A stretch of DNA of 64,000 bases from Ulva prolifera (taxonomy: Eukaryota > Chlorophyta > Ulvophyceae > Ulvales > Ulvaceae), in NCBI GenBank assembly GCA_023078555.1, contig CM041204.1, forward strand, positions 3,936,430 to 4,000,429, given 5' to 3'. The notes below the pieces were generated by a model. It was not told where the DNA came from, made no database searches, and saw only the letters and a list, made by a program, of their open reading frames with translations. Numbering within the stretch: position 1 is the first letter of the stretch; each line of letters begins with the position of its first letter. This document shows, one piece after another, positions 34,601 through 48,500 of the stretch. The translations under genes were made by a program, and so were the position numbers.

Positions 34601-35743
34601 CCGCAACAACGCCGGCGGCGCGGCGTCCGCAGCCATCGAGAGCAACCTCTTGCGCCGCAGCGGCGGGACCAGCATCGCCAGCGGCCTCGACGACCTCAGC
34701 GATGCCTTTGCGGACCTGGACGACGCGGGCACAGCTGCGGGAGTCGCGATCGTGATTACGGACGGCCAATCGGCCCGCGCTCCCGCCGTCGCCGCGGCCG
34801 ACGCGCTGCGCGGGCAGGGGGTGACGGTCGTGGCGGTCGCGGTCGGTGGCTCGCTGGACCGCGAGACGCTGGAGGCTGTCGCGAGCGCGGACAGCGATGG
34901 CACCCCGCTGGTGTTTGCGGCGGACGAGATCGGCGACATCGCGCAGCTGCTAGGGGAGGCCGTGGAGACGGTCGGTGCGCGTGCTGCTTCCTAAGCCGTG
35001 CTGCTTCCTTCAATCTGCACTCTCTGTGCGAGGCCCCTGAGAGCGCTGCGCTGCCTGCTGGTGGGGTGGCCTGCCACTCTGTTCGTGATGCCTGCCCGGT
35101 GGTGGACCCGGCGATCTACCTCCGGTGTGCAGCAGCCCCGCTTTGCTTACAGCAAAGCAGTTTGAGGATACTCAGCCGTAGCCTGATCGGACGTTCGCGA
35201 CTCTGAATCACCAGAACCACATGCTGAAAGGGTATGCCATGTGAAAACCCCCTCGTTCAGGAGCTTCTGCCGTATGCAACTCCTCCTGAGCTGAGCGGGG
35301 GGCTACGTGTTGAGTGCAAGTCGCCCACGGCACCACCGATCGTTCGGTTTTGCTGCAGTCGGTGCTGCAGTCGGTGCTGCAGTCGGTGCATCAGGAGCTG
35401 CTGGTGAACCTCACGGCACAGCGCTGTCACTCTGGATAGCTCCAGCTGCTGCATGCCATCACTGTCAAGCTATTGAAATTGTTGAGGCAAGCCGGCAAGA
35501 GGTTTCATTCCGGTGCCTCAGCGCTGAAGCGGCCTCAGCCTGTCAGCTGCCCATGCGCAGAGCACTCGCGATGCCATGTGCTCAATGCATGCACCACAGT
35601 GTCGCGCCATGTTTTAACACCTGCATGGGGGGGTTATCTGTGCAGATAGTGATGGTGATGGAGTGCCCGATTGCGAAGACGAGTGCCCTTTGGACCCTAC
35701 AAAGACGAGGGCCGGCAGTGCCGGCTGCGGCTCTGGCCCGTAG
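28640..35743 (+). CDS. Secreted protein with four vWA domains and thrombospondin-3-like segments
   Basis: Exons: 28640-28849, 29552-30023, 30361-30578, 30867-31353, 31718-31923, 32227-32734, 33338-33546, 34488-34974 and 35646-35743, about 964 residues. A signal peptide (ALMLVVLVGFAVGQS) precedes vWA domain 1. Each vWA is split by a phase 0 intron after the DxSxS strand. Each is joined to the next by a phase 1 intron and a DSDGDGVxDCEDGCPxDPxKT-type calcium-binding stretch ending CGC. Metal-site residues: domain 1 DSSSS, GGT, TDG; domain 3 DGSGS and TDG; domain 4 DSSGS, GGT, TDG. Domain 2 has DCSGA and TAG, so its site is probably lost. The protein ends with a half calcium repeat and GCGSGP. 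It is likely extracellular matrix or surface adhesion; no exact relative is recalled. Confidence 0.88.
33613..33772 (+). repeat. Dispersed intronic repeat, copy 1
   Basis: About 160 bp, from TGCTCCGTGCGGGGCTT to TAACTACACACATGG, closely match 49502-49664. A degenerate partial second copy follows at about 33780-33855, sharing CCGGCCTCTGTCCTTTGTAA. It lies in the intron before the fourth vWA half-exon. Confidence 0.85.
34031..34112 (+). repeat. 28-bp tandem repeat, about three copies
   Basis: CACACGTACAGGCATGC recurs with starts 28 bp apart (cores at 34033, 34061 and 34089). Each is followed by ACTGTGACTGA or a close variant. It lies in the same intron as the dispersed repeat. Confidence 0.85.
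35351..35386 (+). repeat. 12-bp tandem repeat, three copies
   Basis: TGCTGCAGTCGG is repeated three times without change in the last intron of the vWA gene. Confidence 0.9.
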
Positions 35744-36521
35744 TTGCCGAGACCGGCTGCCGGGGTCGACAATAACACGCCAGAGATTGGCACTGCTGCC
35801 TTTAGCTGGGGCGGCAGTCGAGGCGGCGCTGCAGTAGCTGCCTGGCAGTGCAATGATGTGAACGCTTGGATACTGTCTGTTGAACTGCAGACGTGGTCAC
35901 AGGCTACTTTGATCCTTCTTTCGGTTTCTGAATCTGAATCTCCATGTTGATGATACGGGCAGATGTTCGATGCTGCTGCTGGTTTTGGCCTTCCGCCGGT
36001 CTTTGGAATCTTTTCTGCATGAATTCATCACATCGTTTTACTGATGTGTCAAAGTCCGATGTAACGAATTGATCATTGTGTATGCCCTCCGTTGCAAGCT
36101 GACCAACTGTGCGGGCACGCCTGACGTATGAGTTCTGTGGGACCATGTTGGTACTCTGATCAGCAGCGGCTGGCCACACTGATAAGCAGCTGTCCGTGTA
36201 GCACACTGATCTGCAGCTGGCCTTATCGCTCCTAAGCAGGGACCTTGACAGTATGAAAAAAGCCTGGCATGAGGGCCACATCCTTTTGTACTGGGCTTGT
36301 ACGCTGGCCGCAATGTCTGCTTTTATGCTGGCGGACGCTGTGTTTCTGAGTCTGTGAGATTCATGACTGGTTGGAAAACGTCCACATCTTGGTAAGCAAG
36401 TGCTTGGACTATTACACCTCAAGAGGTATTAACCACATGATCCGTAAAAGGAGATATGAGCCACATGATCCGTGACAGGAGATATAAACCACCTAATACA
36501 CGAACGGGGCGAAAATGAATG
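35744..36521. other. Gap: one unassigned minus-strand open frame
   Basis: A minus-strand frame from 36422 to 35904 stays open for 172 codons (internal Met at the motif MVPQNSYVRRARTVGQL). It lacks an ATG at its head and matches no family recalled. It may be an exon or chance. Confidence 0.2.
36433..36488 (+). repeat. 28-bp tandem repeat next to the tRNA
   Basis: CCACATGATCCGT recurs at 36433 and 36461, each followed by a GGAGATAT-containing stretch. It is just downstream of the tRNA-Cys 3' end. Confidence 0.75.
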
Positions 36522-36593
36522 AGATACGAGACAGAGTTGAACTGCCGACCTGCTGAGCTGCAATCAGCCGCTCTACCACTGAGCTATCGCACC
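36522..36593 (-). tRNA. tRNA-Cys (anticodon GCA)
   Basis: The reverse strand folds as a complete 72-nt cloverleaf. The acceptor GGTGCGA pairs with TCGTATC; the D stem is GCTC/GAGC; the anticodon stem GCTGA/TCAGC closes the loop TTGCAGC with anticodon GCA; the T stem is GGCAG/CTGTC around TTCAACT. The discriminator base is T, the usual identity element for tRNA-Cys. There is no intron, and CCA is not encoded. A TTTT run (gene strand, at about 36515-36512) follows within 10 bases and should end Pol III transcription. Confidence 0.95.
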
Positions 36594-39508
36594 GTGTTGA
36601 TGTACGATCAGCGAATCATACTTTATATAATTTTGGTAATGTCCACTTGCAGCTTTGGTCGCTGCAGTGCTAGCATTTACCTGTGCCCTGCAACGCACCT
36701 CGAACTGCCAGACAGCATAGCGTAGACCTGACATGGTAACAGATGCACATGCGGACCTCTGTTACACTGTTTGCAAACAAAAGCTGCCCCATTGTACTAG
36801 TGATGCCTGCGCACATTGTCTTTCAACACCTCTGCTGCCAACAGAAACAGCGAGACTGGTATAAGCCTGGTCGGGGGCGTGTCCAGCGTGCATGGTTGCT
36901 GGTCAAACAGATTGCAAACTGTGATGGTTCATGTAATGTCTTCCTCTTTGTGTTGCTGTCTTTGCTTCACGGGTGCTTCGATGTAGAGCTACCCTTGATC
37001 TCCGATCACATCGCTACTGTACTCTAGGTCACATGCACAGTGGCCGATACGAAGACTGCGACGCCTTCACAAAGTATGGCAATGACTACCGATTCAAAGC
37101 TGGTAGTAATGGGGGCACATAGCCTACAGTATACATGTACAGAGTGTTCAACTCCAGATACTTCAAACCTGATACACAAACCACAGAGCTTCCAGTACTC
37201 ATGCGCACTCCTGGTAAGCAAACACAATACGATTTCACACTGCCCTTGCTTGGTTTGAATTGGACAGCATGTGCCAATCGGCAGTGGCAGGCCACCAGAC
37301 CGTGACTGGTAGCGATGGCTGTGGTGCCACAGGGCAGGCCGGAACAATATGAGTAGAGACATTTAGAAGCTATGTTGTAGCGATTTCCGTTAGGTTGGGG
37401 TGTGCAGAGCAAGCACGCGATGTTAACCTCGCTGTGTGTCGCAGGCACTGCAAGGCTACTGCTGTCGCGTAGCAACGAGAGCATGCTACAATAAGATCAG
37501 GCACCACGAAGATTCAAATGGCAAGCTGTTGCTGTAGCTACAGTGAAATCGGATTGCTGATGCCCGGCTGGCAAAATCATACCTGGTGTGAGCATGTCCC
37601 GCCAGCTGTCTCCGCAAACTTTGCTGACAGCCGTCTTCTGCGAATACAACAAGCACAGGCGTCGACTTGTACAAATACAAATGCTCAGTATATTCCTGGC
37701 TTCAGGACGGACGGCCAGCTGTGCCCGCGACTACGCAGCTGCTTCGGTAAGCCTAACAACATCTCTCCCTTGCATTTGAATCGCATAATACACTTTTGAT
37801 CGTCATAATTAGATCAAACACATCTCAGATGTAGTATTCTGCGTGCTTTTTAGTGTTACGTTGCACATACGTGCTGTGCTACCTCTGGCTGCGGAGCCAG
37901 TTATGTGTGCCTGCACGGCTTGGCGCCTCAAGCTGCAGCCACGTGGCGTCTGTGAGCCCCCGTCGCCGCAACATATTCTCAACTTTCACGCTTATTGTGT
38001 TTTCGACTGCAGCTATAAGAGTCATGCGGTGATGTCCACTTCGTTGGCGCATTATGGTTTCGCCTTTTACTAAACCATACCGGGATTGTGCATCGTAACA
38101 CCGTCTCTACCATTTTTTGGGAGCGCTTCTGCGCTACTATTCCAAGCATTTCATGTCAAGTTGCCCTGCTGTCACCATCATTTCACTTCAGCACGAGTTT
38201 GTCACTGCACGCCCACGGGACGCTTGAGCTCATCAGATTGGGTAGACTGATCCTATTACATACGACAGCTTTGTTACATCTTCTGCCATTTGTGGTTTTT
38301 TCCACACGACAATTCTAAGTTCGCAGGTGTTGTGTTTCAACAACAGCACCACATGTCGATTACTATACTGCCTCGGCGTGTGTACATTATAATTACTTAC
38401 ACTGATGCTGAGCGCCGAGTTGGTTTGTCTTGGCCTGGATGAGCCTCCTCGATGTGGGGGGATGCTGACCCTGCATGTGTCCTTCACCGACTGCAGGACT
38501 CAAGGGGGACGGGATGATAAGTTCTCTTGATTGTACCCGGGGTAAGCGAGTCCTGTCGAGACTGGTCGCTGAAAGTGGGCTGGCAGATGAGCTGGTCTGC
38601 AGTTGTGGGCAGGTGGTGAGATGGCCACAGCCCGCCACACGTACTACCATCGATATACCCCTCGGATTTGACCAAGTACATCGGAAGTCCTGTCTTGGAA
38701 AATCGGCGCTACAGGAACCTGCCTCAGAGCCCCACCCCTCCCCACACACAATTACCTTGCAACATCCTCACTGCCACACTGGTCTTTGTCTCGTTCCTGC
38801 ACAGCCGCCCGGCAGAGCATCAGCGCTGGCCCTTTAACGGCCACAGCTCAACGGCCACTGCATGCCGGGCAGAGCTGACAGCCGGAGGTGGAGGCCACTA
38901 CTGAGCTCAGTTCGCTCAGAGGGGTGGCGCGTTGCTCGGGCCAGCGTCCACTGATGTTCCCGCAAAGCAACACAGTGTGCTAGCTGGCTGCGTTCTTATG
39001 TTCACGCCGCTATCTGCAGCTCATGCAATGCCCAGTGTTCAGCGTACCGATTCACCGCGATTTTAGGCAGTCATCAGGATGTGGGTGTATGCAAGTATGC
39101 GTAGACTGCGCACCACCTAGAACGCAAAGGTGCTATGGCTAGATAGGTCCTTGCGAGCGCGAGGGCACATACTGGAAGCGTCGGGTGTCTACAGGCTCAT
39201 CGTGATCGCCGAGAGCTATTGCACTCTGATCAGCGACATTCCTCAGCGCCTGCAGTATGTCATGTGCCGACTTGAGCGTACGCAACACAATGCGCTCCGG
39301 TTGCTGTAGTGAGCGAACTGTTCTCGTGCGTATCGTTCAAGTTCCCCCAAGAATGAAGCCTTTGGCCGTTCTCGAATCAATCGGTATTGTGCGTGTCATG
39401 ATGAGCGTACGTCCAAGTACAAGCTGTAGCACATACATTTGTGTATGAAGGTATTGAGATGCTGCCGCTCATATTTCAGGCTGCCCTTGCTTAGCGCACA
39501 GATACTCA
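36594..39508. other. Gap: no convincing gene
   Basis: This stretch is mixed and moderately AT-rich. A frame at 38475-38837 on the plus strand and one at 38393-38749 on the minus strand overlap, and neither has recognisable motifs. It may contain promoter and 5' UTR of the polycystin-like gene near its right end. Confidence 0.3.
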
Positions 39509-42500
39509 ATGGACCAGGAATCCGCAAGCTACTCTCAGTCAGAGAAACGCGGATCCGACATCCAGGTCTGCATCAATCGACTTTGTGTCATCAGCGCATT
39601 CACGATCGCATCCATCAGTTGAGATGAGTTCTGCAGATCGCCGATCACAAGCTCCTCAAGGAGCTGAGCATTCGCTTTGAACGCCAGCAACGCCGGTGGA
39701 ACAGCTATTCTCAACTATGTGGTTTCTTCGCTATTGTTATCTTACTCCTGTCCGTCCTTTGGCTGCAGCGGGGTGCACAGGTCGGATTCCAGGTCCACAA
39801 AACAGTGCGGATGAACATCGTTGATTCATTCCAATATTCTCGGTTCAACTCACCTACAGAAATACTAAAATGGTTGGAGCGCCTGGCGGATGAGCACTGG
39901 GTTGACCCACCTTGCGGGGATGGACAGTGTGACCAGCCTTTCGAGTTTCCATCATACTCGCGATTTGGATGCAGAGCGGACTGCTCAGCACTGTCCATGG
40001 TGGCCTTGGACGTCCATCCACTACAAATTGATCTTTACTTCGACTTTCTGCACTCAACAGATGGTGCTGTCGTTTCGCTGGCGCCTACTGCACTACTGGA
40101 CCTGGCGTCATGGAATGTTTGCCCTGTTGATGCTCCTCATGGTGCGACCCAGCGCTCCGAGTGTTACAGTGGTCTTCTGGTTCGTCCGATTTGTCTTTCT
40201 GGCCGATCTGATTTTCTGGTAGCAAGCACCCGTTTCCGGAGGAAAGTGGCACAGCCACACACACTTCTCTGCTGATCTGTGCTGCCTTGCAATGCCACCG
40301 CCTACGAAACCGTAATGCGCCACAACATCGATGTTGTCCTCGACTTGCCAAAACGAAGAGGCTCTCTCGTGGTCAGTTGTGGTTGAGATCTAGTCTCACT
40401 AACTGGGGCTGAAACTGCGAGGTAGCCATCCACCTATCACTCGTCTAGCTGGAAATTTATGCACATGCGGGATGTGGCCTATACAGGAGCAGCATGCATA
40501 TTTGCGACAGACCAGAAGTTCCCCTCACTGAAAGGCCACGTCAGTGAGGTGATCGAGGCGGTTCCACCTGGCAACTACTCGCTTGTCTTGAAGCGAGACT
40601 ACTTCAACAAAGTAAGAGGTGCGGTTCGAGACCAGTCCAAGCTCGCCCAGCAAGTCCGCGAGCACGTGCGCATAGACCTTGCGCTCCAAGCTGCATCAGC
40701 TGGATGGGACTTCGAGATTCAGCAGCTTCAGGTATGAGTCCAGATTCTGGACTGGCACACTGTCTCGAGATATGAGAGCAGACAGCGCCAAGTTCCAGAT
40801 GCCGCCGATCCTTCGCATTCATATGTGCATGTCGTAAGCATTATAGAGTCAACGCAACTACTCTGCACATGCTTTTGAGTTCATGTCACAGCAATTGCTG
40901 GTGCTCCCTGTGCTGACAAACATTGTAAATAGCCAATCTGAGACATGTGCCATTACACTTTCGAGCTCCTTGCAATTCTTCTCGTAAAGGTAACCATCCT
41001 GCTTCATACAAAAGTGGGACAGAACGGCTCCAGCCAAAACTTCTGTAGTCGTCTGGAAATCAATCGCCTAGTGTGTCCTGTCTGTGAGGCTGCTCGTGTT
41101 TGAAGTTAAACGGAATGGAGGAAATGATGTTGTACGTCTGCTTGGGCTTTGCTAAAGTCAGAGCAAGGCCACGTCTAGAGTGGGTTGCTGACACTGTGGC
41201 TGGTGTTGCCGCGATCACTGTGATGATTTTCACAATGTGTGATCTCGTACAATCCTTGCAGCTGGCCAAGGACGCAGCTCGTGCTAGCCTCGAGTCACGG
41301 GTGCTCTTGATGCTGGACACAGAGTTTCGAAGGCGGCGCATCAGCATCATTCGCAGCCGCTCTGATACCGCTGTGTATCCCACAGAGGCAGACTACAGTG
41401 CAGCTCTGGATGCGCTGAATGCGACCTACGTACAGATTCAGGACAACGTGCAGCAGCATCGCCACAGTTCTGTCTGCGAGGCCACCCTAGCTCCCATAAA
41501 TCTGCCAGCACTTGGAGTCATTCCAGAGGAGTTGGCTTGGGACGCTTCCCTCTCTGCAGGTGCGGCAAAGCTGGTCGTTGCCTCGAACATTTAGCATCTG
41601 CTGGTATACATGGTAAGAAGTTTGCTTTGACCTGAGTGGCACTCCTCTGCACTTGCCATCATGACATGAATAACGTGACACACAGAGCATGGATTCTGCA
41701 ACTGCTGTACACATGTGTTCAGTCATTCGTGCCATCCATATGGACTTTGGGAAGGAGTCGGCACTCGCAATGTTAGTGCGTCGTAAGCCAAGGGCAGAAC
41801 GGCACACGCCCGCACAGTTCAGGTGGTCACTTCATCAGTCTCTGCGGCGGTCTCGGGCGTGCCCCTCAGCCTCAGAAAGCTGGAATAGAAAGCTGGCCCG
41901 GCCGAGTGCACCACACAAATCGAGGTTCAGCAGTCATGGACCATGCTCACTGCTGCAGTCTAAAGTGTGGCAGCACATGCATGTTTTAGTGAGCTACACT
42001 CATGCTCATTGATGCATGCGTGCCCCACATGCACATCAGTCCCTGCATGCCATGTGGTGCTCGAGGAACCGCTGAGATACGCTGCTGCTGTCAGCCGCAA
42101 CTTTTGCTTTTGCCTTCTCGATGTTCAGGCTGAACCTTTGATATCATCGCATCTGCAACTCAACCTCGATTTGATTTCCACGGTAGTTCTTGTGATAGTT
42201 GTTATGGCCCCAAGAAAAAGACACTCCTCCTTCACACTGTGGTAGGTGCTGCAGCCGCAAGTGCGCCAGTCCCTGTTGTGTGGGCAAATTCAACGCAGTC
42301 TCCATCTGCCGACCTGGACTGCACAGCCGCTGCTAATGGCACCACGCCAGCAGAGTGTGAGTGCGGGCGCTTGGCCTCCTTCTTCACTGAGGCAGAGGTC
42401 GCGACGTATGAATTCGTTGAATCCACCATCGTCCAACGGCTGGACCCCAAGCGCACGGCTGCAATGACCACCAACGCTACGCTACAGGTGTGCCGCCCGC

Positions 42501-45500
42501 CCCCACTGGCCACGTCATGGGCTTAGGCCCTGAGACAGTTGACCTGCGATACACAATTCCTGTGAAATGATCAGATACAGGATACTCGTGTCAGCTTGCC
42601 TCTGGCGTTTCTCTTGCAGAAGACTTCGCGGCCATGCCCTTCAATCCTTGCTTACCGAGGCAAGCCATTGCACACATCACACCACCATTCCCTGTCATCA
42701 CAGAGATATGATCGGGTAGGTTCAGCGCATCCTCTCCATCTACAAGTGGTCTGTGTGTAGATGGAGCTTATCAGGCAAACCAATCCAGAGCAGATTGCGT
42801 TCATCGGGGCACTGACCGTCGGCTCAGACTATAACAACCGCACCATGCTGAAGCTCACAGACCTGATCTCCTACTATTTCAATGGCCCACTGATCAAAGG
42901 GCCTCGGGGAGGCGTAAATCTGGCTGACGAGTGGCTGATGTACCAACCAGTATGCTCCTCACTGTTGAAGCAGTTGTCACTGCCAGTGCATGGCGTGGCG
43001 GTCACTGCTACAGTGTGGGCATGGTCATTCCTTGATGTTGAGGTTGTCTACATCTTAGTCGGTTCTGCCGTCACCTGAGGTCTGCTGCACTCATGTCTCC
43101 AGGCATGCCACACGTAACATAATGGCCAGGCACACTGCCAAGTCAGTCGCATGCGTATCCCCCACAAGGCAGCTTATGCTTCCGGCCATTCTCAGGACAG
43201 CCCTCTTAACCACGGCGGATATGACACGCAGAACGCCACGAAACTTGCAATGCGTAGTCTGCAGCATATGGTGTTGCCTACCGTGACGGCACACCCGTGC
43301 TCAAAGCTCATGTGGTGCAGGTGACCCGCCTGAACAAGAGCACTGTGGCAGAGCGCCTCGAGACGCGCAATGAGCTCGTGACCCGCATCAACTTACGGCT
43401 CCTGGAGGTGGAGGTCGTCAAGTCATCTGTGGAACAGCTGCCAGAGGTCGAAAGTGTGCGCGCCAAGGCCCCCACTTGGCAGGTGGAGTACAATCTAGCT
43501 GCATGGCACGGCGGCATGGACGCGTACAAGTGCGCCCTGCCATATGCATGCAATGCTCCTCATCTGTATGCAAAACACTTGCCCTGGCTGAACAGATGAC
43601 GGCACGGGCACTGTGGGGTTGGGGGCGAGATTCGGGACGCCACTTGCTGCAGATGGCCCCCGATCGCATCAACCAATGCATCGATGGGGCCATGGTGGAG
43701 TTCTGTGGGTACTGGTAAGCGATGGCGGCCGGTAGCCCCAGGTAAAGGAGTTCGGGACGACTGGTCGCGCCGAACGATCTAGCACTGTGCATGCAGACGA
43801 GCAGCACCTGCTGCGCATGTATGTGTAATTCCGCAGTTGCGAGCAACATGCTTCGACGACCTATTGTGCTGTGCAACCGCTGCAATGTTTGCATGCACAG
43901 GGAACAGCTGATGTGCAGCAGCTGTCATACTACCGCAAAGCAGCTGTTCTCTACTGCACAGTAGCTAAGGAGCGCTGCGTTACTTGCTGGGGATAGAGTC
44001 TCACAGACGATGGCACCAACCAGAATCTGCTCACCGTCCCGGCCGGATGATTCATGATGGCCAAGAGCGTGAACTGCCATGCAGGACGTGCAATGTCGCG
44101 GAGCGGGCACCGGAGTACAGCGGAACCTGCAAGCCGGCGATTCCGTACACAGTCGTCGGCTCCTCCACTACTGCGCCCTACGCGTGCGAGGTCAGCAACG
44201 TCACCACCACAGCCGCTGCGGCAGCGGCCTCGGGGGCGGCACTCGCCGGGGAGGAGTGCGCCGCCGAAGTGGACCGCCAGCTCGACTGCGACGCCCTGTG
44301 CGTGTGCGCGGCGTCGGTGCCGAACAGCATGGGCGTCACAACCGGCTGCAGCGACCCCGTGGCGGCGCAGGCGGTGGCAGGGCCGATGTTTTGCCACTGC
44401 CCGGCGTGCGACGAGGTGCCTCCTGTGGCAGACGACCCGTCCTACACGACTGTGACTAGCCTGAATGCGACCTCCACGGGCATGGCCGCGACCTCTTCTA
44501 GGCGCCTTCAGCAGGTACAGCCATCCTCACAGATTGTATATTGTGTGCATTTTGCATGGGCTGCAGCCTCAGAGAGCCTTGTCAGGAAGGTGAGTGCATA
44601 TGCACTGACTCGACCCAACCCTTGACACACATCATGCTCAGCTCCATTCAATCCAAGCGCAATATCAACCTCACGTGGCACGTCCATGTTTGAATTGGTC
44701 ACTGTGGTGCAGTCAACAGAGGAAGAGCAGCTGGCGGAACTCAAGGCGAGTGTGGACCGCCTCGAGGCGACGCAGACACGCATCGAGGGCACCGTGTCGT
44801 CATTCACGGCGTCGGTGCAGCAGGCCAACGCGGACGCGGAGGCGCGCGCCGCGGACCAAACCCTGCCGCAGCTGATTGAGCGCAGCCGCCTGCAGCTCGC
44901 GGCGGACGAGGCGAAAACGCAGCGCCTACTGACTACCATCATTGGCAACCAGAATGCGGTCCGTCCCTGTCGGCCACAAGCGTTTGAATGCAACTCTGGC
45001 CCACAAGCCGTATCGATTAAGTGTCTCTGGTGACAAGTCGTGTGTGCTGTTGACACCCAGGGTAAGCACGCGTGTTGCTGTACATGCTAGTTTATGCCAG
45101 TGGTGGCTTAATTGAGGTACAGTTCGCGTCCATGTGCGGTGACAGTATTGCATGCTTGACCAGAATGCATCTGTGCCATCGATACTGAGTGCAGGAGAGG
45201 ATCGCACATGTGTCTGCGCGTCTTTCATTGTGGGCTTACAGGTCCAGGGCTGGCGGTCGAGCCCTCTTCGTAGGAAGCACAAGGCTGCCACACCTATGGC
45301 AGTCTGTTTCAGCACCGATACGATGCCATGATGTCCTGTGCAACTGTACAAAGTACGTGAAACGTGCAATGTTGTTAATGATCTGAAGATCCTGTGCTAA
45401 ACGAATCTGTGTCATGCAGGCTCTCGAGCTGGTCGAGCTGTCGCAGCGGTCCATTGCGGCGATCCGGGAGCTCTCGCAGGGCACCGCGGCATCTCTCGCA

Positions 45501-48500
45501 AACGTCGCGTCGGAGTTCGCGACGACGATGACGGCGATCAAGACCGCGATCACCTCGTCCGTGATCGGGCAGGCGGGTGCGGTCGCGCTGTGGAAAGCCG
45601 CGCGGCGCCGCCGCCTGGCAGCGGCGCGAGACGCGGAGCTCGTCAACCTGCCGTGCTCATATGCCGAGCCCGCGGCGGCGGGCGGAGCGGAGTCTGCGGC
45701 GCTGCCGGGCATCGCACGCGTCGGCCACCGCGTCGAGCGCCGGTTTGAGACCGGGGGCGTGCTGCTGGCGGATGAGTCGCAGCAGCCGTGAGCTCTCCTG
45801 TCCTGAATTGCGTGCTGCCTGATCAAGTCACAATGGAGCGGATGTGATGTCGGCTGAGGGGCGTAGCTGCTGCTCCTGCTGTGACCAGACGCTCTCCAGT
45901 CAGTCTGGACCAGGAGCGGGATTATGCCGTGCATGGTGCCTGTGTGCTTTGACACAGCTGCCGCAGTCGAGCAGATGGCCAGTCGAACAGGCGCAGCCGA
46001 CTGCGCTCCGCTTCAGGAATGTACATTTCTGGCGCAGCGCCAGAAGCGTTCTAGCTGCGCTACCGAGTGCATTCTCAGCTCACGTGAACGTGCAGCCCAC
46101 GGCGCCTGTGCAGGAGCGTGGCTCGTCAGCGGCTGGTGGGAGGCTTCAACCGCATCATCGGAGGCATCCTGCTGCACTCCGTGCGCCGGGACGCCTCCAT
46201 CTGCGACGTGACCCGCTTCCCCGAGATCCAGAATTTTTGCCTCGGCGACTACGTCGTGGAGCCGTTTGGCGTGGACCCCGTATTCAAGCCGGCCACGGAC
46301 TCGTTCAACCCCGATTTGTCGGAGCTGGACATGCTGCGGGCGTACAACTGCACCGAGGACTTTGGCAGCGACGCGGTGCGGCCATCGAGCTTCACGGGCT
46401 CGCTTGGTTGTGTGCCACCTGCAATCAACTCATTTTTGCGGAATGCAGACAATGTAGCATTCCTCTTGTGCTTGGTGTTCTTTGGTCTGCTGAGCTTCTA
46501 CACGGTAACAGCAAGAGGGCTGCTCCCATCGTGACATGTGCACTGCAACAGACGTGTGGAGGCATGCTCAACGAACCTCCCGGGCAAGTGCAGGAGCATG
46601 CATTGTCACCGGCAGCGAAGGATGTGTTGTTTCTGAATGCATGCTCAATGCTGCACTCTGCTGCACTCCCCCCTATTTTCAGGTAATCGTCCGTGCCCCA
46701 GCAACATGTACAGACAACACCATTGCGCTGCAGGTCTTCGACATCGAGCACCCGACGATCCCCGGCCAGACGGCCAACCCGCGGCCGTACTGCGCACAGC
46801 ACTTCAACAAGCTCGGGCAGCCCTGGGGTTTCAAGTCGCTGCCGATCCCGGGCCACCGGTCGGGGTACCCGGTGTGGCTCGACATCAACCTCTCGCACGC
46901 CGAGATGCGCCGCTGGGTCGCGCTGCTCGATGACGGGCTGTTCTTTGACCCCGCGACCGTCGCCGTCACCGCGGAGGTGCTCACGTACAACGCGCACACC
47001 AACCTCTTTGCCAAGGCGACGCTGCTGTTCCAGTCGGACAGCGGCGGCGCGTTCCAGACGTACAGCAACGTGAATACGCTCAAGGTGCGCGGTCTTACGG
47101 CCCTGCCGTTGCTGCTGCTGCTGCGTGATTGTGTGGATGGTTCATCGAGCATCGCAGGAAGGTCTGCTTGCTGGTGCGATTGGCGTGCATCTCGCAGGCT
47201 CGTGCGGCTGTGCCTGACGCCACCGGCCCGAGAAAAACTGCACCGTATCCACGCACAGCAATCCTTGTGCTTGAGCTGCACGCTTAACCTTGGCCCACTC
47301 TCCAGCCTCTCCACATTGCTTGCTAATACTCTGGAAGAGTTGGGGCACACCTCGTCACGTCCGACAGCCTTGAAACGGGAGACAGGGGAACTCGTACGCA
47401 GCAGCATGATGGTACAGTCGCTGCATCACTCCCCCGGCACGCCGTTGCGGAAAGTCTTTGTGCACCTCCCCAGATCTCAAGTTCACCCATATCATCAGCC
47501 GCCCCCTCAATTTGCCTGATTACACTCCACAGCCCCTTCCTGCTGGTCGGAGAGTTCTGTACTGCAATTGTTCAGACCTGTTACCTCTTCGGCGTATGGT
47601 CCTAATGAAACAGAGTTGTCAAGTTCATGTCTGGTAAGGATCTGGCTGAGTAAATCCAGATTTACTTTACTTTACTCTTCTGTGGCACTGCTGCTGTGCA
47701 ACAAATCACCTAGTCGGGCACTGCGTGCAGGTGGAGGTGTACAAGGGCTGGCACGGCGCGGTGCAGGTCTGCGCCGAGGTGCTGCTCACCGCCACCGCCG
47801 CCGCCCTCGCCGCCTACCAGCTCCACCTCATGCTGCAGGCGCAGCGCCACGAAGGCAGCCCCCTCGCCTTCCACGCCGGCGGCCTCGACACCCTCGCCCT
47901 CCTCTCCACCGCCCTCCTCTGCACCACGCTCGCGATCTGGTGGACGTTCACGCGCCGCGCCGCGAACTTCCCGATGGATCTCCGCTTCCCCGTCTACGCC
48001 GACCTCACGGCGGATGTGTTCCCGATGGAGCTCGCGGACGGGGGGGCGGGGATGGTGGCGGCGGCGCGCGCGTTCGAGCGCGTCGACGAGGCTGTGACGC
48101 TGGTCTCGTGGTACTTTGCGCTGAACGGCGTGCATGTCCTCGTGCTCGTCGTGCGGCTGCTGCACCTCATGCACTTCCACCCGCGCCTCGGCGTCGTGAC
48201 GCGGTCCCTCGTCGTCGCGATGCCGGACCTCTTCAACTTTCTGCTTGTCGGAGGTGCCGCCCCGTGCGCAGCTGGGCAACGTGCCGCCCGCATGCCTGCA
48301 CTGAAGCCAGGGGGCTTGCTACCTGCTCTGTGGAGCGTCAGTGAGTGGTGCTTGCAGCTGTGGGTAGCCGCACCATCGCTGAATTGCAAGGCTTCCCTTT
48401 TCGCTGTCTGAGACCAATTTGTCCCCTTATGTCTGGCATTCAGGGCTCGTGAAGAACGGGCCAGGTATGCGTGCTGGGATTGGGCGCGGAAGGCAGGCGC

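Noticed and set aside
46412-46504. Extra membrane segment (NVAFLLCLVFFGLLSFY) in the channel
   Set aside because: It falls inside the extracellular polycystin domain, where no membrane pass is expected, and a phase-matched GT donor at 46412 would make it intronic.
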